NCBI GenBank assembly: GCA_964035575.1
Contig: OZ037857.1
Location: 372,001 to 436,000, forward strand
Direction: 5' to 3'
Source of the DNA: Rhynchopus sp. YZ270_cl-10
Lineage: Eukaryota; Euglenozoa; Diplonemea; Diplonemida; Diplonemidae
DNA length: 64,000 nt
A program made the position numbers and the translations under genes. The notes beneath the pieces were generated by a model. The model made no database searches. It was not told the DNA's origin and saw only the letters and a list, made by a program, of their open reading frames with translations. Of this stretch, positions 32,278 through 43,719 are shown in pieces (position 1 is the stretch's first letter; each line of letters starts with the position of its first letter).

Positions 32278-32682
32278 ATGTTTTTATTTTTGAAGGAAAA
32301 AAAATCGCGCTTCGTTTTGTTGAGAGCTTGAAGAAAAAGGCGTCAAATATCTTGGTGACGGATCTCTTTGCACGATAAATGCCCTTTTAGTTGTAGTGTA
32401 GCTGCCATACAAGGAAAGTCTTCATCATCGAAAAACACACTCTTTTTTGTTTTCCCCTAGGACAGTACGGAATATTTGGAACAACTATTTGTTGAGGGGA
32501 AAAAATACAGCGTTTTTGTTTGGGTTGTGAAACAAAAACATAGGGGGGCAGGGGGACAGTGAAAGAAAGTTCATTATTTTTTTTTTCTTTTTGAAAAATG
32601 AAAGAAGAAGAAGAAAAAAACCCTTTCTTTCTTATCCTTCGTTCGTGTCGGCAGAAATGGCTGTGTGTATTTTATTTAGAAA

Positions 32683-32746
32683 ATTTGTTGGAGTAGTGTA
32701 ACTGCCTCGGTTGTGTTTTGCCACAGTTTGTGCAATCTCCACTGTG
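32683..32746 (+). repeat. Dispersed hairpin repeat, family C
   Basis: Same unit as 31483-31549, with TAACTGCCTCGG in place of TAGTTGCCTCGG and two extra T. Confidence 0.8.
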
Positions 32747-32929
32747 AATTTTATTTTTTGCTTTTCCTTTTGCTTTTCTTTCTCAATACGGTTATACCGA
32801 CTTTTGAAACTTATAAAAATACTTTATTTATTGGGTTGATAGACAAGCTTTACAAAAACTTGCCAGATTTTTTTGTCCCACATTGGCACAATATTAAATA
32901 AGGGCCCATATTATTACAATCTGAGCCTC

Positions 32930-33160
32930 GCTATGTACCCTATGGGAACGGGTAGCTCTTAAGATGTCTCACACGAGACACACGCTGGAGGACACAGCGC
33001 GTCCCCCCCCCCTTATTTATGAATTGTTATAGTGAAGCCGGCACACCTTTTCTTTCTGTGCAATTCTCCACTTTTTTTTGTCTTCTAAAACAAGGGGGAG
33101 GGGGGGGTTACTTTGGGGGGGTTGGGGTCTTTGGATAATCTGGTTTAAAAAGTAATGAAA
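32930..33160. other. Spacer between repeat clusters
   Basis: Holds a short inverted GGGAACGGG/ACACGAGACAC region and a C-run; no gene. A weak relative of the TAGTG-type repeats lies at about 33018-33050. Confidence 0.5.
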
Positions 33161-33161
33161 A

Positions 33162-33295
33162 TTTGAAAAGATGAATGTGCCTCCTTGAGCGCACCAAAGA
33201 GAAGTTGAAAGTGCAAACGTCTCACCGTACACCGGCGGGCGCGAGGGGTATTGGTTCCGTAATGGAACCCCTAGAGAGCACTTCATTGGCATGCA
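33162..33295 (+). repeat. H2 hairpin followed by tRNA-like repeat T
   Basis: 33162-33195: AAAAGATGAATGTGC-CTCCTTGA-GCGCACC. 33205-33295: TTGAAAGTGCAAACG...GGTTCCGTAATGGAACC...GAGCACTTC. Here the T-arm-like hairpin is GGTTCC/GGAACC, a stem different from but as good as those in the other copies. Confidence 0.75.
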
Positions 33296-33610
33296 CACGG
33301 TTACCACGAGGGAGACTGTATGGTATTGTATGCAAAGTACACATCAAAAGAATGCCCAATATCGATGACCGAATAAAGGCCGTAAGGATCAGGCATATGA
33401 GCAAAGGTATTTTATATTGTGTCCTTTTTATTTTCGATTGAAAGCTACCACTATTTTTGTTCAGGATTTCAACCCAAAAAAATCGCCCTGTGGTATAACA
33501 AAAAAAAGGTGCACAAACAAAAATAATTTGAAAGATGAATTGGTAGAAACCACAGTTCTTTTTTGTTCAAAATAGCTTTTGAAAATCTATTTTAGAAGAA
33601 AAAATAAGAT

Positions 33611-33668
33611 TTTTTGTTGTGTCGACAATCACCTGCTAGTGCAGGATCTGTACTCAATGTCGCCCCCC
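33611..33668 (+). repeat. Dispersed repeat family G, long copy
   Basis: TTGTTGTGTCGACAATCACC, CTGCTAGTGCAG hairpin, then ATCTGTACTCAATGTCGCC. Related pieces at 36420-36490, 36892-36970, 38620-38650, 39028-39125 and 39208-39275. Confidence 0.65.
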
Positions 33669-33682
33669 CCCTTTTTTTTTCT

Positions 33683-33810
33683 GAAAGAATGAATATGCCT
33701 CACGCGCATACACATCTTTAACAAAAGCATTTTGGTGAGACTATACTAAGCTTTTCTTTGCTTAGTCAGTTCGAAGATGAATGTTCCGTACCTGAAGGAA
33801 CAATCTACTT
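33683..33810 (+). repeat. Three hairpins in a row (H2, H1, H2-like)
   Basis: 33683-33719: AAAGAATGAATATGC-CTCAC-GCGCATA-CACATCTTT. 33740-33770: ACTAAGC-TTTTCTT-GCTTAGT. 33771-33810: GAAGATGAATGTTCC-GTACCTGAA-GGAACAATCTAC. The stems are unrelated in sequence but each is self-complementary. Confidence 0.75.
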
Positions 33811-33866
33811 CATATGAACCGCTTCGTAGGACCACGCACATACGCACTAACGAACAAAAAATCCAC

Positions 33867-33897
<31 letters not shown>

Positions 33898-33922
33898 GAA
33901 AAAAGAAGACGAAGAAGAGAAG

Positions 33923-34012
33923 TTGAAAGTGCAAACACCTCACCGTACATCGGCGGACGCAAGCACCAGTTCCCCGGTAATCGAACCTCGAGAACACTTC
34001 ATTTTGGCATGT
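33923..34012 (+). repeat. tRNA-like short repeat T
   Basis: TTGAAAGTGCAAACACC...CCGGTAATCGAACCTCG...GAACACTTC. A 3' extension (GGCATGTATATACGGTTACC) is shared with the copy at 33205, so the element may reach about 120 bp. Confidence 0.75.
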
Positions 34013-34496
34013 ATATACGGTTACCATGAGGTTGTAAGGTATGTAATACATTGCCTAAAAAAAAATAATTTAAATTCATTGTTACTTTCAATTCATAGAA
34101 AAAGAATTACAAAACAAAACAAAAAAAAAGGAAAAATCCCAAAGAATTGCGCACCTTTTTTTGCGCAAAAGTCTCGCCATTTTCTTCAAATTGTAAACAT
34201 TAATTTTGTAGGAAGGAAGAGGATGAGGAGCAGGGTCCAAAAAAAATGGCACATCCTCAAATATACAAAACAGACAAAATAGTAGTGTGTAAATTTATTA
34301 GCAACACCCGGGTTCAAAACAAGACAAAAAAATAAAAATAATGGCATTTTAGTCTATAGTAACTTTTAGCAAACATAATCCAGATAAAAATAAAAAGAAG
34401 TTGAAGAAGAAGAAAACAATAATATAGAATTCAGTTTGGAAAACGCAAGGTGAAAGGGTGAAAAAAAAAAAAAGGAATTTCAAAAGGATTGAAAAA

Positions 34497-34620
34497 TATT
34501 AGTGTATACACCCGAGGATGAGCTCCACTACACCTTTACCTTTAGTTGAAGTGCAAAACGCCAAAAAAAAGAAAAAAAAATGGAAAAAATGAATGTGTCT
34601 CTCTGTGCACACACATCTTT
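34497..34620 (+). repeat. Repeat V followed by H2 hairpin
   Basis: 34497-34535: TATTAGTGTATACACCCGAGG...GCTCCACTACACC. 34584-34620: AAAATGAATGTGTCTCTCTGTGCACACACATCTTT. Confidence 0.65.
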
Positions 34621-34828
34621 TACGACGATCGGTTAGTACCCCAATGAAGGGGAGCTCTTTGCGAATAATGAAATAAGAGAAATGTAAAAAGGAGAATTCA
34701 AAAATCACTCCTATCAAAGAAAGGATATCTTGTTTTTTTTTGTATGGTTTTCGAAAACCAGCATGGGAACAATGAAACGTTCCCTTGCGAAATAGAAATT
34801 AGGAAGAAAAAAAAAACTGTAGTTGTTT

Positions 34829-34876
34829 TGATGCAAGCATCTCCGACTGTACGATGCCAGCCATCCTGAAAGCACA
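34829..34876 (+). repeat. Dispersed repeat family P, copy 3
   Basis: TTTTGATGCAAGCATCTCCGACTG...CGATGCCAGCCATCC...GAAAGCAC. Confidence 0.7.
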
Positions 34877-34965
34877 AAAAAAAGAAAAGTTAGCTGAGAT
34901 GAACCTGATCCGTTATTTGGACGGAACCATCCAAATAAAAATGAATTGGGAGGAGTATTTCAACA

Positions 34966-34995
34966 TATGCAATCAATAAATTGATAGCATAGGAG
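34966..34995 (+). repeat. Short hairpin shared with 41417-41447
   Basis: TATGCAATCAATAAATTGATAGCATA is a near-perfect inverted repeat (TATGC...GCATA, ATCAAT/ATTGAT). The second copy lies at 41417-41447, and both are followed by ATGGTCCCATCTTT-like words. Confidence 0.7.
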
Positions 34996-35046
34996 GAGGA
35001 ATCAACAAATGTTCCCATCTTTATTTGAGAAAACAAAAAAGAAAGA

Positions 35047-35095
35047 AAAATTTATAAGATGAACCTAAGCCTCTTGTTGCTTAGATCATCCTTTG
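35047..35095 (+). repeat. H1 hairpin
   Basis: AATTTATAAGATGAACCTAAGCC-TCTTGTT-GCTTAGATCATCCTT; inner stem perfect. Confidence 0.7.
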
Positions 35096-36030
35096 CAAAG
35101 AAAAATACAGATAAGACAACAAACATCGGAGGGGGAAAAACCCCTCCTTAGAATTTTGAAATCCCAAAATCCACCTTAGTTTTTACCCCACCGGTGTTTG
35201 TTGTCTTACTGTAACAGAAAAAGCGCAATGTAGGGTAAATCCTAAATCTGACGCCCTAAATCGAAAATTTAAAAAATCGAGTGCTAAGGTCCAAGCCATT
35301 CTAACGAAACCAGCTAACCCACCCCAGTCTACAGCTATGCAGAATATTGGGGGTAAATAAACCAAGGGCAGAGAGAAAAAAAAAATTTGCAAAAAAGAAG
35401 AAAAAAACGGTGAACATAATAACCTGCGGGGGAACATCCAAATGAGAAGGAAAACTTTTTGTTTTGATTTATCGACTACTATAGAGTGGCCGCGATCATA
35501 AAGGTGATCTTAGGAGAAAGAAAAAGCAAAACAAAATTCATTTGGGACAAAGCAAAAAGGGCGTGATGAGAACGAGTCAATCAAAGAGGAGGAGCAAAAA
35601 ATTTTCCCCAAAAAATAATCTGACTTCAGGAAATGAATAAAAAGAAAACAACCTTTTTTCCGTTTATCGCTCGAATCCTTTAGTCGATCAATTAAGGGGG
35701 GGAAAAAAAACGACTCCTTCCCTGTTCATAACGCATTTTTCAGCATTGACCTAAGAAAGTATTTTTTGGATAATCCCCGTAGCTTTTTACATACACCGGT
35801 CTATCTGCGATTGTACGCACAAAAAAAAAAATTGGAGCCTTATGAAAGGAATTCTGGAAGGATGTGCAACTAGAAAAGGGTACACAACGTGTACCCTGGT
35901 ACTATTTGACTTCCTTCCTATTTCTGCCCCATTATTCTGTTTTGTTCTGGGAAAATGTTGCTTCGGATGTGGCCTTCTCATCTCCCCTTATGCCATACCT
36001 TAGCAGATTGACCCTAAATCTAGGGGCACT
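35096..36030. other. Spacer without recognised gene
   Basis: A/T-rich with A-runs; ORFs here are short and low complexity. Confidence 0.6.
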
Positions 36031-36165
36031 AAACGCTATAACGCTATAACGCTATAACGCTATAACGCTATAACGCTATAACGCTATAACGCTATAACGC
36101 TATAACGCTATAACGCTATAACGCTATAACGCTATAACGCTATAACGCTATAACGCTATAACGCT
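36031..36165 (+). repeat. 8-bp tandem repeat ACGCTATA
   Basis: About 16 perfect units, preceded by single-copy sequence with no inverted flanks. Confidence 0.95.
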
Positions 36166-36419
36166 ACATCACCAATTTTGCGAAGGTCAGCCTCATGGGA
36201 GAGGCACCCTCTCATCCAGATCACAGAGTATAGTAAGTAACGGTCGCATTAATTATCAAAAATTAGCAAAAAAAAAAAATACACACACACACACAAATTA
36301 GGGGGTAGGGAGAGAGATGGGGTCGTGAAAGCCATTTTCCTTCCACAAGGTAAACCTCACTAAAGAGCACACTGTTGGTTGGGTTTCTACTTTTTATGTA
36401 TTTTTCTGTTTCTATACGC

Positions 36420-36970
36420 TGCAGTGACAATCACCTAAGGACCCGCTTTGTGGTAATTAGGGTCTGTACTCAAATATTGGTCAAAGCCTTTTTTTGTTTT
36501 GTTTTGTCTGTTTGTATGAAAGGTATCGAACGTAGTTCGTCCTCAACCCTGAAGACAAAGCAGCGTATTTTCCTTCTTTTTTTGAGCAATGAAGCAGAAC
36601 AGAACCTGCCAGAGAACTCAATATGCGCCCCGCAACATACTGAAAAAAATTGAATCATGTGAATCGGAAAAATAATAATAAAAGAAAACTTGTAAGATGA
36701 ACGTGCCACTCATGCACAATAAAAATATAACATCTCACGATGCATGACTCACTCGAAGGTACCCTACAAGACAACTTGCAATAAGGCGTGTCTTACCATG
36801 GCAGCACCAACAAAAATATCACGAAACACATAGGTTTTTTTCGCAAAGGGGTGAGATGCGGGACGGGTTTGCTTTTAATGTATCAAATCAATCTCAGTAC
36901 CCTTGGGTGGGGACCTAGCGTCTGTACTCAATGTTGGCCGAAGCCTTTTTGTACTACAGAAGGTTCCTCA
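36420..36970 (+). repeat. Family G copies and H2 hairpin
   Basis: 36420-36490 (TGACAATCACC...GGGTCTGTACTCAA) and 36892-36970 (GCGTCTGTACTCAATGTTGG, CCGAAGCCTTTTTGTACTAC) belong to family G. 36688-36719 is an H2 hairpin (GTAAGATGAACGTGCCACTCATGCAC). Confidence 0.6.
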
Positions 36971-37088
36971 ACCCTTGAGCAGCTTTTGTGAGGTAAAAAG
37001 AGTAGTAAAATAAATGTAATCCCCTTTGTTTCATGTATAGTCTATAAAGCAGAGACTGGGGGGGTGAGAAGAAGGCAAAAGAAGGAAG

Positions 37089-37975
37089 AAAAATTTATAA
37101 GATGAACTCAAGCCTCTTTTGTGGGCCACCTTTGTTAAATAGAGGGGAGGGGAGTGCGTAGAACAGCTGGGAAATCAAATCAACAAAAAACATGAAAGGC
37201 CACTTGTAGAGGCTCTTTTACAATTTTACCAAAAATATAAAAAAAACAAAAGAACTAAAAAAATATGGTGTTGTAACAAATATTACACAGAAAAAAATAT
37301 AAATTCGTCGGGCGCCATGGTATACAATACACATTGCCCCTTAAATTACCGATATATTCCCTTCCTCCAGGCATCCTGGGGGCTAAATTATTTCTTTTTT
37401 GGTCTTACTCTTTTGCTTCCCTCTTCTTTTGACGGAGGTATACAATAAATGTATGGCCCTGACTCACACTTCATCATTTGGAGTCTATAGAAGCAGAGAA
37501 TAACAAAAGAAAATAACAAAACTAAGTCTCACGTATCCTAGTCATCTTGAAAGAAGAGTGTCAGTGAGATCATGCAAAACAAAGCAACTCATTAATGAGC
37601 GGACTCACCGTATGCAAGCAAAGAAGAAGAAAAAAGAAGGAAATGACCTCTTGAACAATGTGTGGTCCGCAAAGGTACAACGGAAAAAAAAAGAGAAGGG
37701 AAAAATAAAAAAAACAGAACTAAAATATGTAGAGAGAGTTCCTTCTTTTGAAAAAAAGTGGGCACATTTTTTATTGTGTGTGTGTGGGTTGTAAATGTCC
37801 CAGAAGTATTTAAAAAAAAAGAGAAAAATAAAAAAAAAATATGAAAGTGCAGCACGTACAAACCTTCAAAAAAAGATAGCTGGAGGAAGAGAGAGAGAGA
37901 AAAAAAAAATAGGTCGGCCGACCCTAAACAGAAAAGAAACTTGTCAGATGAATTGTGTCTCTTGCGCACACATCT
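37089..37975 (+). repeat. H1 and H2 hairpins in A-rich spacer
   Basis: 37089-37135 (AATTTATAAGATGAACTCAAGCC) and 37518-37553 are eroded H1 copies. 37939-37975 is an H2 copy (TTGTCAGATGAATTGTGTCTCTTGCGCACACATCT is its layout in pieces: GTGT, CTCTT, GCGCAC). No gene between them. Confidence 0.6.
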
Positions 37976-38317
37976 AAAATGAAAAAAAAAACCCCCCCCT
38001 ACACACTTCCACTCATTCACAGAATTGCTTTAACCCCTTCTTCTCGGGTCCCTTTCAATTTTGTTCTCACAAAAAAAAATATACACACACGCCATTTATC
38101 TTTTCAACTAAAAGATTTTAGTACGTATCGCAAAATAAATCAAGAGTTGAGCTCACCTCGGTGGTGGTGGTTGTCTCTTTGTGCTGACCCACCTTCCTGC
38201 CCCATTAAGGTAGCACAAATATTGCCACATTGTCGCGTCAAATACGTAACATGCCGATGCTATATATAGAGACACTCACTGCGCTCCGTGTATCTCTTTA
38301 GGATCTGCAGCAAGGCT

Positions 38318-38377
38318 CCCACCACCACCACCACCACCACCACCACCACCACCACCACCACCACCACCACCACCACC
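38318..38377 (+). repeat. CCA trinucleotide repeat
   Basis: About 20 uninterrupted CCA/CAC units. The surrounding frames show no gene, so it is probably not coding. Confidence 0.9.
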
Positions 38378-38619
38378 CTCGATGAGAAACAACCCATTTT
38401 ATTTCATTGCAAATACATACTTTTATGAAAAGACATAAACACAAAACACATCGTCGTGAAAGACTTTATGCGGGGAAAAGAAAAGAAATAGAAACTGAGA
38501 CACATCAAAATGATCGCCGTTTTGAAAAAGGCTAGGATCGCAGACGGCACACCCCTATGCTATCCCTAAAGAGCGTGGCAGAGAGATGCATCAACAGGAA
38601 ACTCTCTGGTCTGACCCTT

Positions 38620-39275
38620 TTTTTATTGTATCGACAATCGCAGAACCTACCCTAACGAGACGATAGGCTTAGGCTTGCCACCCTCCCCTTTTCTTTTGTA
38701 CAAGAAACCAATACCAGATCGAAGAACTAGATGTGAATAAAAAAAGAAAACGGCATACACAAGACAGTACAGATCTCTCTTCTGGGAGGGATTAACCGTG
38801 CTGGAAACTCCAAGGGAGACGAAATCTGTCACACAAACACACACATTGGGCAAAAAAAATGTTCCGTTCTTTAACTGAACTACCCACGCCTGCTTTTTTT
38901 CAAATACACACACAAATACATCTCTCCTGAAGAGATACAAATTGAAGACAAAGAAAAATGGAATTTCCTCGTTTTTTTTTTTGAAAACTTGGTTGTATTA
39001 GTAGAGGTACTCCACTATACTCGTTTTTTTTGTTGTATCGACAATACACTTTGCTCCCAAAAAAAAAAAACGGAACAACAAGGATCGGTACTCAATGTTG
39101 GCCGAAGCCTTTTGTACTGCAGAAGGTATAGAAGTATTTCGTCAGCCCTACAGTGAAACTTTTATTTCTTCACTTATTCCACTATTTTCCCAAATGCAGA
39201 GTTTTTTTTTTGTAGTTTCGATAATCACCTGTCCGAGGACGGGTTTTGTACAACAAAGTCGCCCGAAGGCTAGCT
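38620..39275 (+). repeat. Cluster of family G and V fragments
   Basis: TTGTATCGACAATC at 38626 and 39030; TTTTGAAAACTTGGTTGTATTAG (in two pieces) at 38981; GGTACTCAATGTTGGCCGAAG at about 39085; CGATAATCACCTGTCC at 39218. Order and spacing vary, so these are separate insertions or fragments. Confidence 0.55.
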
Positions 39276-40785
39276 TTTTTTTGTTTTTTTGTTTTTTTTT
39301 TTGTTTTGCATTGGTGCACCCTTGTCCACCTACTCCAAAAAGGAAATAAAAGAATTTTGCGCCCTGTGATGGAACACAAAAAGACAGAAAAATTGAAAAG
39401 ATGAAAATGCTTCTCGATAAGAAGAGAAAACAAGGGAGAGGGGAGAAAGGGAGTTTGAAAAATGGGAGGGGGAAAAGCTGCTGCTGCCAAAAATAAAAAT
39501 AAAAAGTGTTTGAGACATTACCCTGGTTTCTTTCTTTTTGGGTTCTTTCCGTTTTGTTTTTTTTTAGTATATTTTTAGTTTTTTGGGAAGCCGTTTTTTA
39601 TAGGCTTCCTTTCTGTTGCACAACTATTTCTTTTTTTTCTTCTTCTTTTTTTTTTTTTCGCAAAGTCTTTTCCACTACTGTAGAAAGGTTTTGGGAGGCC
39701 TTTGGGATGCTTATTGGGCGTTGGTACTGGAAGTGATGGACCTGGTTGGTCCATTAGCGTTTCTGTTTGGGTTGGGTTTAAAAGCTGGGTTTTAAAAAAA
39801 GAAAGTGAAGTTCATGCACCTCCGACTGACCCACGATGCCAGCCATCCGGATGAAAGCACAAAGAAAAGAACTTGAAACACATTTTCGAGATAAGACGAC
39901 TTGATTGTAACATATCAGCCACATCAATTAGACACCGAGTCGTAATCGCAAATCTCGCAAAATCTCAAATTTAAAAAGAAAAACAAAAAAACAGGAATGT
40001 TTAAAAAGACATACATCATCACCTCCCTTTTTTTGACATTTTTTTTTTTTTAATTTTTGTTTTTTTAAAAGGTTTGTGAAGATGATACGCTTCTCCTGCG
40101 ACGTGAGTCATCAAAAAAAACATTTCTCGCAATTTGCATTATTTTATTTTCTTCATTCGATGAGAGGAAGGGGAAGGGGGAGAGGGGAAAAACCTGAAAC
40201 ACTTTGAATTTTTTTTTAATCTGGATCGAAAATTTGTGGAAAAAAAATAAATGTCACAACCAACCTTCTACTCTTACAAGCCGGGTGGGGGGAAAAAAGG
40301 GGATCGTTTCTTTTGTTTCCAGTATAAACCCTTTTTGTTTGTGGGAATATTTGCTTATTCACTCACATCAGAATCAATCCCACAGACCAGCCATTGGGAA
40401 CGGCTGTGCAATATGGGTAATGAAACCTCTTTTTTTTTTTTTTTTTGATGTGCGTGTTGCAAAAAAAAAATATTATACAAGAACAAATTCGACAAATTTT
40501 GCAAAAGAATGAAGAAAATAAAAGAAAATAAAATAAACAAGGCAAATTGAAGTGAGTAATAAAGGCAGTACCGAGAGAGAGAGACTCAGAAAGAACTCCG
40601 CAAAGACGTTGCTGAGACGGAGAGAAAAAAAAAAAAAGCGTAGCCATGCACTTCTTCATTAAAAAAAGAGGGTCAGATCATTGTAGGAGACATCATGTCT
40701 CTTACGATCCGCCCTGATTATATGTTGTTAATTTTCCAAAAGTGGGAGAGGACTAAAAGAAAGGGTTCTCATTGTCATTCTTTTC
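39276..40785. other. Spacer with one family P repeat
   Basis: Repeat P copy 4 at 39811-39864 (ATGCACCTCCGACTGACCC, CACGATGCCAGCCATCC). The rest is A/T-rich homopolymer sequence with no gene recognised. Confidence 0.6.
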
Positions 40786-40855
40786 TGATAAATTGTTGGA
40801 GTAGTGTAGTTGCCTCGGTTGTGTTGCCACAGTTTGTGCAAATCTCCACTGTCGG
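40786..40855 (+). repeat. Dispersed hairpin repeat, family C
   Basis: AAATTGTTGGAGTAGTGTAG, TTGCCTCGGTTGTG, GCCACAGTTTGTGCAA, CTCCACTGTC. Confidence 0.8.
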
Positions 40856-41615
40856 TCAGTCTTTCTAAACGAAAAGAAGGCAAAGGGAAAAAAAAAAAAA
40901 AAAGGCTTTTTTTGTAAGAGATGGACATAAACCTTACAGAACTTTTGTCATCTAAAAAAAAAAAAAAAAAAAAAGGATGAATGAGAGAGCACGGAATCAT
41001 GTGTTATGTACTTCGCCCAGCTGGGAGGGAAAAGTTTAATTTAATTATGTTTTGTTTTTGTTGTTGTTGTTTGCAAAATAAAGAAAGCTATTGTGTAGTG
41101 TATGTGTCTCTCAGAGAGCACATCCATGCTTACACAATCGTTAATCGCCGGGTTTTTTTTTTGAATTTTTGGGTGTCTAAAAGACTGCTGCAAAACTAAA
41201 TGTTTTGCAAAACCATTTTTTTCAACCGGATTTTTTGTCGCTTTTCTTTGAAAATAATATATTTTCGTTGGATGTTAAAAAAGAGTTGAATGTTATAGTG
41301 TAAACACCTCTGCGGGTGTGGGGGCAGTTAAAAAAAAGAAAGATAAATACACACACAGACAAAAAAAAAAGGGAAGGAGGTACCAGGCAGGTTGCGACCA
41401 GAATTCAAGATAAAAAGTATGCAATCAATAAATTGATAGCATAGGTTTTGGGATCAAAAAATGGTCCCATCTTTCTTTTTATGCCGTATGTTGTCCAGAA
41501 TTCAAGATCAGTGATGTATATAGGTATCTGTATGTGGGACCAAATCCCACAAAAAACCAGGGGCTCCGCTACCGTATAAAGTTCTGTTGCGGCGCAACAG
41601 AAGTCTGAAAATTTT

Positions 41616-41660
<45 letters not shown>

Positions 41661-41699
41661 ATGGTTGAACCACGAGAGTACCATGGGGAACTGGGTTGC

Positions 41700-42450
41700 T
41701 GACCGCACCATCCAGGCTGTACCTCAATTTTTTTTTGCCTGCGGCGCCATATTTCCTTTTTTGCTCCGCAAAAAAGGATTCGATGTGTGACTCTGTGCTG
41801 TAAAAAGCTAGATTTTTACACTGTACCCTATATTTTTTTTCGCCTGCGGCGCCATTTGTTTGATTTTTTTTTTGCTTCGCAAAAAAAAATACAGTTCCCT
41901 ATGTTCCCAATGTACCTGGTCAGCAGTGCTGAAAATTTTTTGGGCACAAAAACAGCTGACCCCCTATTTTGAAATCTGAATCCCTGGATAAGACTCACTG
42001 GCGCAGGGTGAAAAAAAACACCCGCAACAGAACTCAAAAAAAATCTGAAAACGTAGCGGAGGGGCTGCAAAAAACCGAAAAAAAAAAAAAAAACTATAGA
42101 ATTTCGGGATTTTTTGCAATTTTTACCTTACCTTACAGGGCTCTAAGAGGGGTCCCGAAGGGACTCCAGAGCAACGCGACCCCACCATGAAGAGCACGGT
42201 CGTCAAGAATCCTAAAAAACGAGTCGGGATTCCGCAAAAAGGGGTTCTTTGAGTGACTCGTGGTGTCAAAAGCTAGATTTTTACACCGTACCATGAAATT
42301 TTTTCGCCTGCGGCGCCATTTTATCTTATTTTTTTTGCTCCGCAAAAAAAAAAACAGCTCCCAATGTCTTCCTTTGTCAGCGGTGCTGAATTTTTGGGCG
42401 AAAAAACAAGCTGACCCCGATCTTGAAATCTGGATTCCTAGATAGGACAC
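41700..42450 (+). repeat. Diverged repeat of about 200 bp, two full and one partial unit
   Basis: Full units near 41805-41985 and 42265-42450 share AGCTAGATTTTTACAC, TTCGCCTGCGGCGCCAT, GC(T/C)(T/C)CGCAAAAAA, GTGCTGAA and GCTGACCCC. A shorter piece (41735-41800) carries the CCTGCGGCGCC palindrome and CTCCGCAAAAAA. An A-run of over 30 bp precedes them (41620-41659). No ORF crosses a unit. Confidence 0.65.
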
Positions 42451-42659
42451 TAGTTTTCCACACACAAAAACAGTGACTGCCTCACACAAAACCACTGTTT
42501 TGGTGGGTGCCGGCTATATAAAATCCTGCACACAACCACGCGAAAAACTAAAAAAAGGGGGTTTCCCACATATTTCCCCCTTTAGTGCACCACCACTACC
42601 CCTATATACATTACTGTTCAAGATAAAAAGTAAAAAAAAAAAAAGAGAAGGGAGTGGTG

Positions 42660-42785
42660 TTCCCGAAAGGGCCCATATTGACAGGTCCTTGACATGTCCT
42701 TGACACAAGGTTTACAGGGGAAAATGACACACCCCCCCTATATTGACATGTCCTTGGCATGTCGTTGACATGTCCCCGACAGCAG
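42660..42785 (+). repeat. GACATGTCCTT short repeats
   Basis: Six or so imperfect copies of GACATGTCCTTG (for example 42680-42715 and 42741-42780). ACATGT is palindromic. No gene. Confidence 0.6.
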
Positions 42786-43242
42786 ATCGGTAACACCAGG
42801 GAGTGTTCATATTTTTTTTTTTTTCTTCTTTATTTCGAATATTTCGCAATGCGCAATTTAAAAAAAAAAAAGCAAAAAACCCCGCAAAGAGGGGCCGCTA
42901 ACACTGAAGATGAGAGAGCGAGTGAGAGAGAGAGAGAGGAGAGAGAAAAAAAAGGGCCTACCATTTCGCTCTGTTTCCATTTTTTATTTTTTTTCCTTTT
43001 TTTGGTGAATAGAACCGTGTTGGGGAAGATAAGAGTTGCTAATACAGTGCAACGTAATTTACCTTTTCCCTAAATAATTCATATTCACACAACAGAAATA
43101 AAATTTAAAAAACGGGGGCGAAAAGGTAGGGTCCCAGATGCGGGCTTTGTTACCTGAAAGATGTCATGTTGCACCGCAATAAAAACAGTTTGTCGTTAAT
43201 ATAAGGGGATTTGAAAAGAGAGAGAGAAAAAGAAATTGTTTC

Positions 43243-43290
43243 ATATACTAACTATTCTACTGAATAGAAGGTATAATAGGGTTCACTAAA
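43243..43290 (+). repeat. Short hairpin repeat, ATTCTACTGAATAGAA type
   Basis: CTATTCTACTGAATAGAAGG followed by TATAATAGGGT and TGTACCC. A second copy lies at 49373-49425 and a shorter one at about 32005-32030. CTATTC pairs with GAATAG. Confidence 0.7.
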
Positions 43291-43299
43291 TGTACCCAA

Positions 43300-43491
43300 A
43301 AAGAAAAGAAAAAAGATGTCGCTAAACTGGGCCACCTTTTTAAAATAAAGTCTATAGTGTTGCAAACTTTGTTTACCAATGCCTTCCAGATTGCCTTGTT
43401 TATCAAAATATATACAAGCAGCTTCAATAGCAGCAGCAACTGCAGAGACAGCTGCAGCAACTATGACAGCTGCACCACTTTTTGTTGCCAA
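43300..43491 (-). pseudogene. Coding-like scrap
   Basis: The minus-strand frame from about 43490 codes for an Ala-rich helix and an ordinary stretch (EAACIYFDKQGNLEGIGKQ) without an ATG. It then runs into repeat sequence. No family recognised. Confidence 0.2.
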
Positions 43492-43719
43492 AAAGAGTTT
43501 TTTTCTTTGACAAATTTGAGGGAAATCTACTAAAGTACAATAACCAAAGCCGCAAGAGCATTAAAAAAAGAAAGAAATTTTTGTCGACACACTCAATTCA
43601 GAGTGGAGACTTTGGAGAGAAAAAGAAGAATTGTTTTTAACGATTACCCACAGTGTAGGGTTTAGTGCATGCACTTCAACCCTGATACTGCCTCTGACCA
43701 CGTTTTTCTTGTTGTGCTA

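Noticed and set aside
36031-36165. Telomeric repeat
   Set aside because: ACGCTATA is not a known telomere unit, lies internally and is short.
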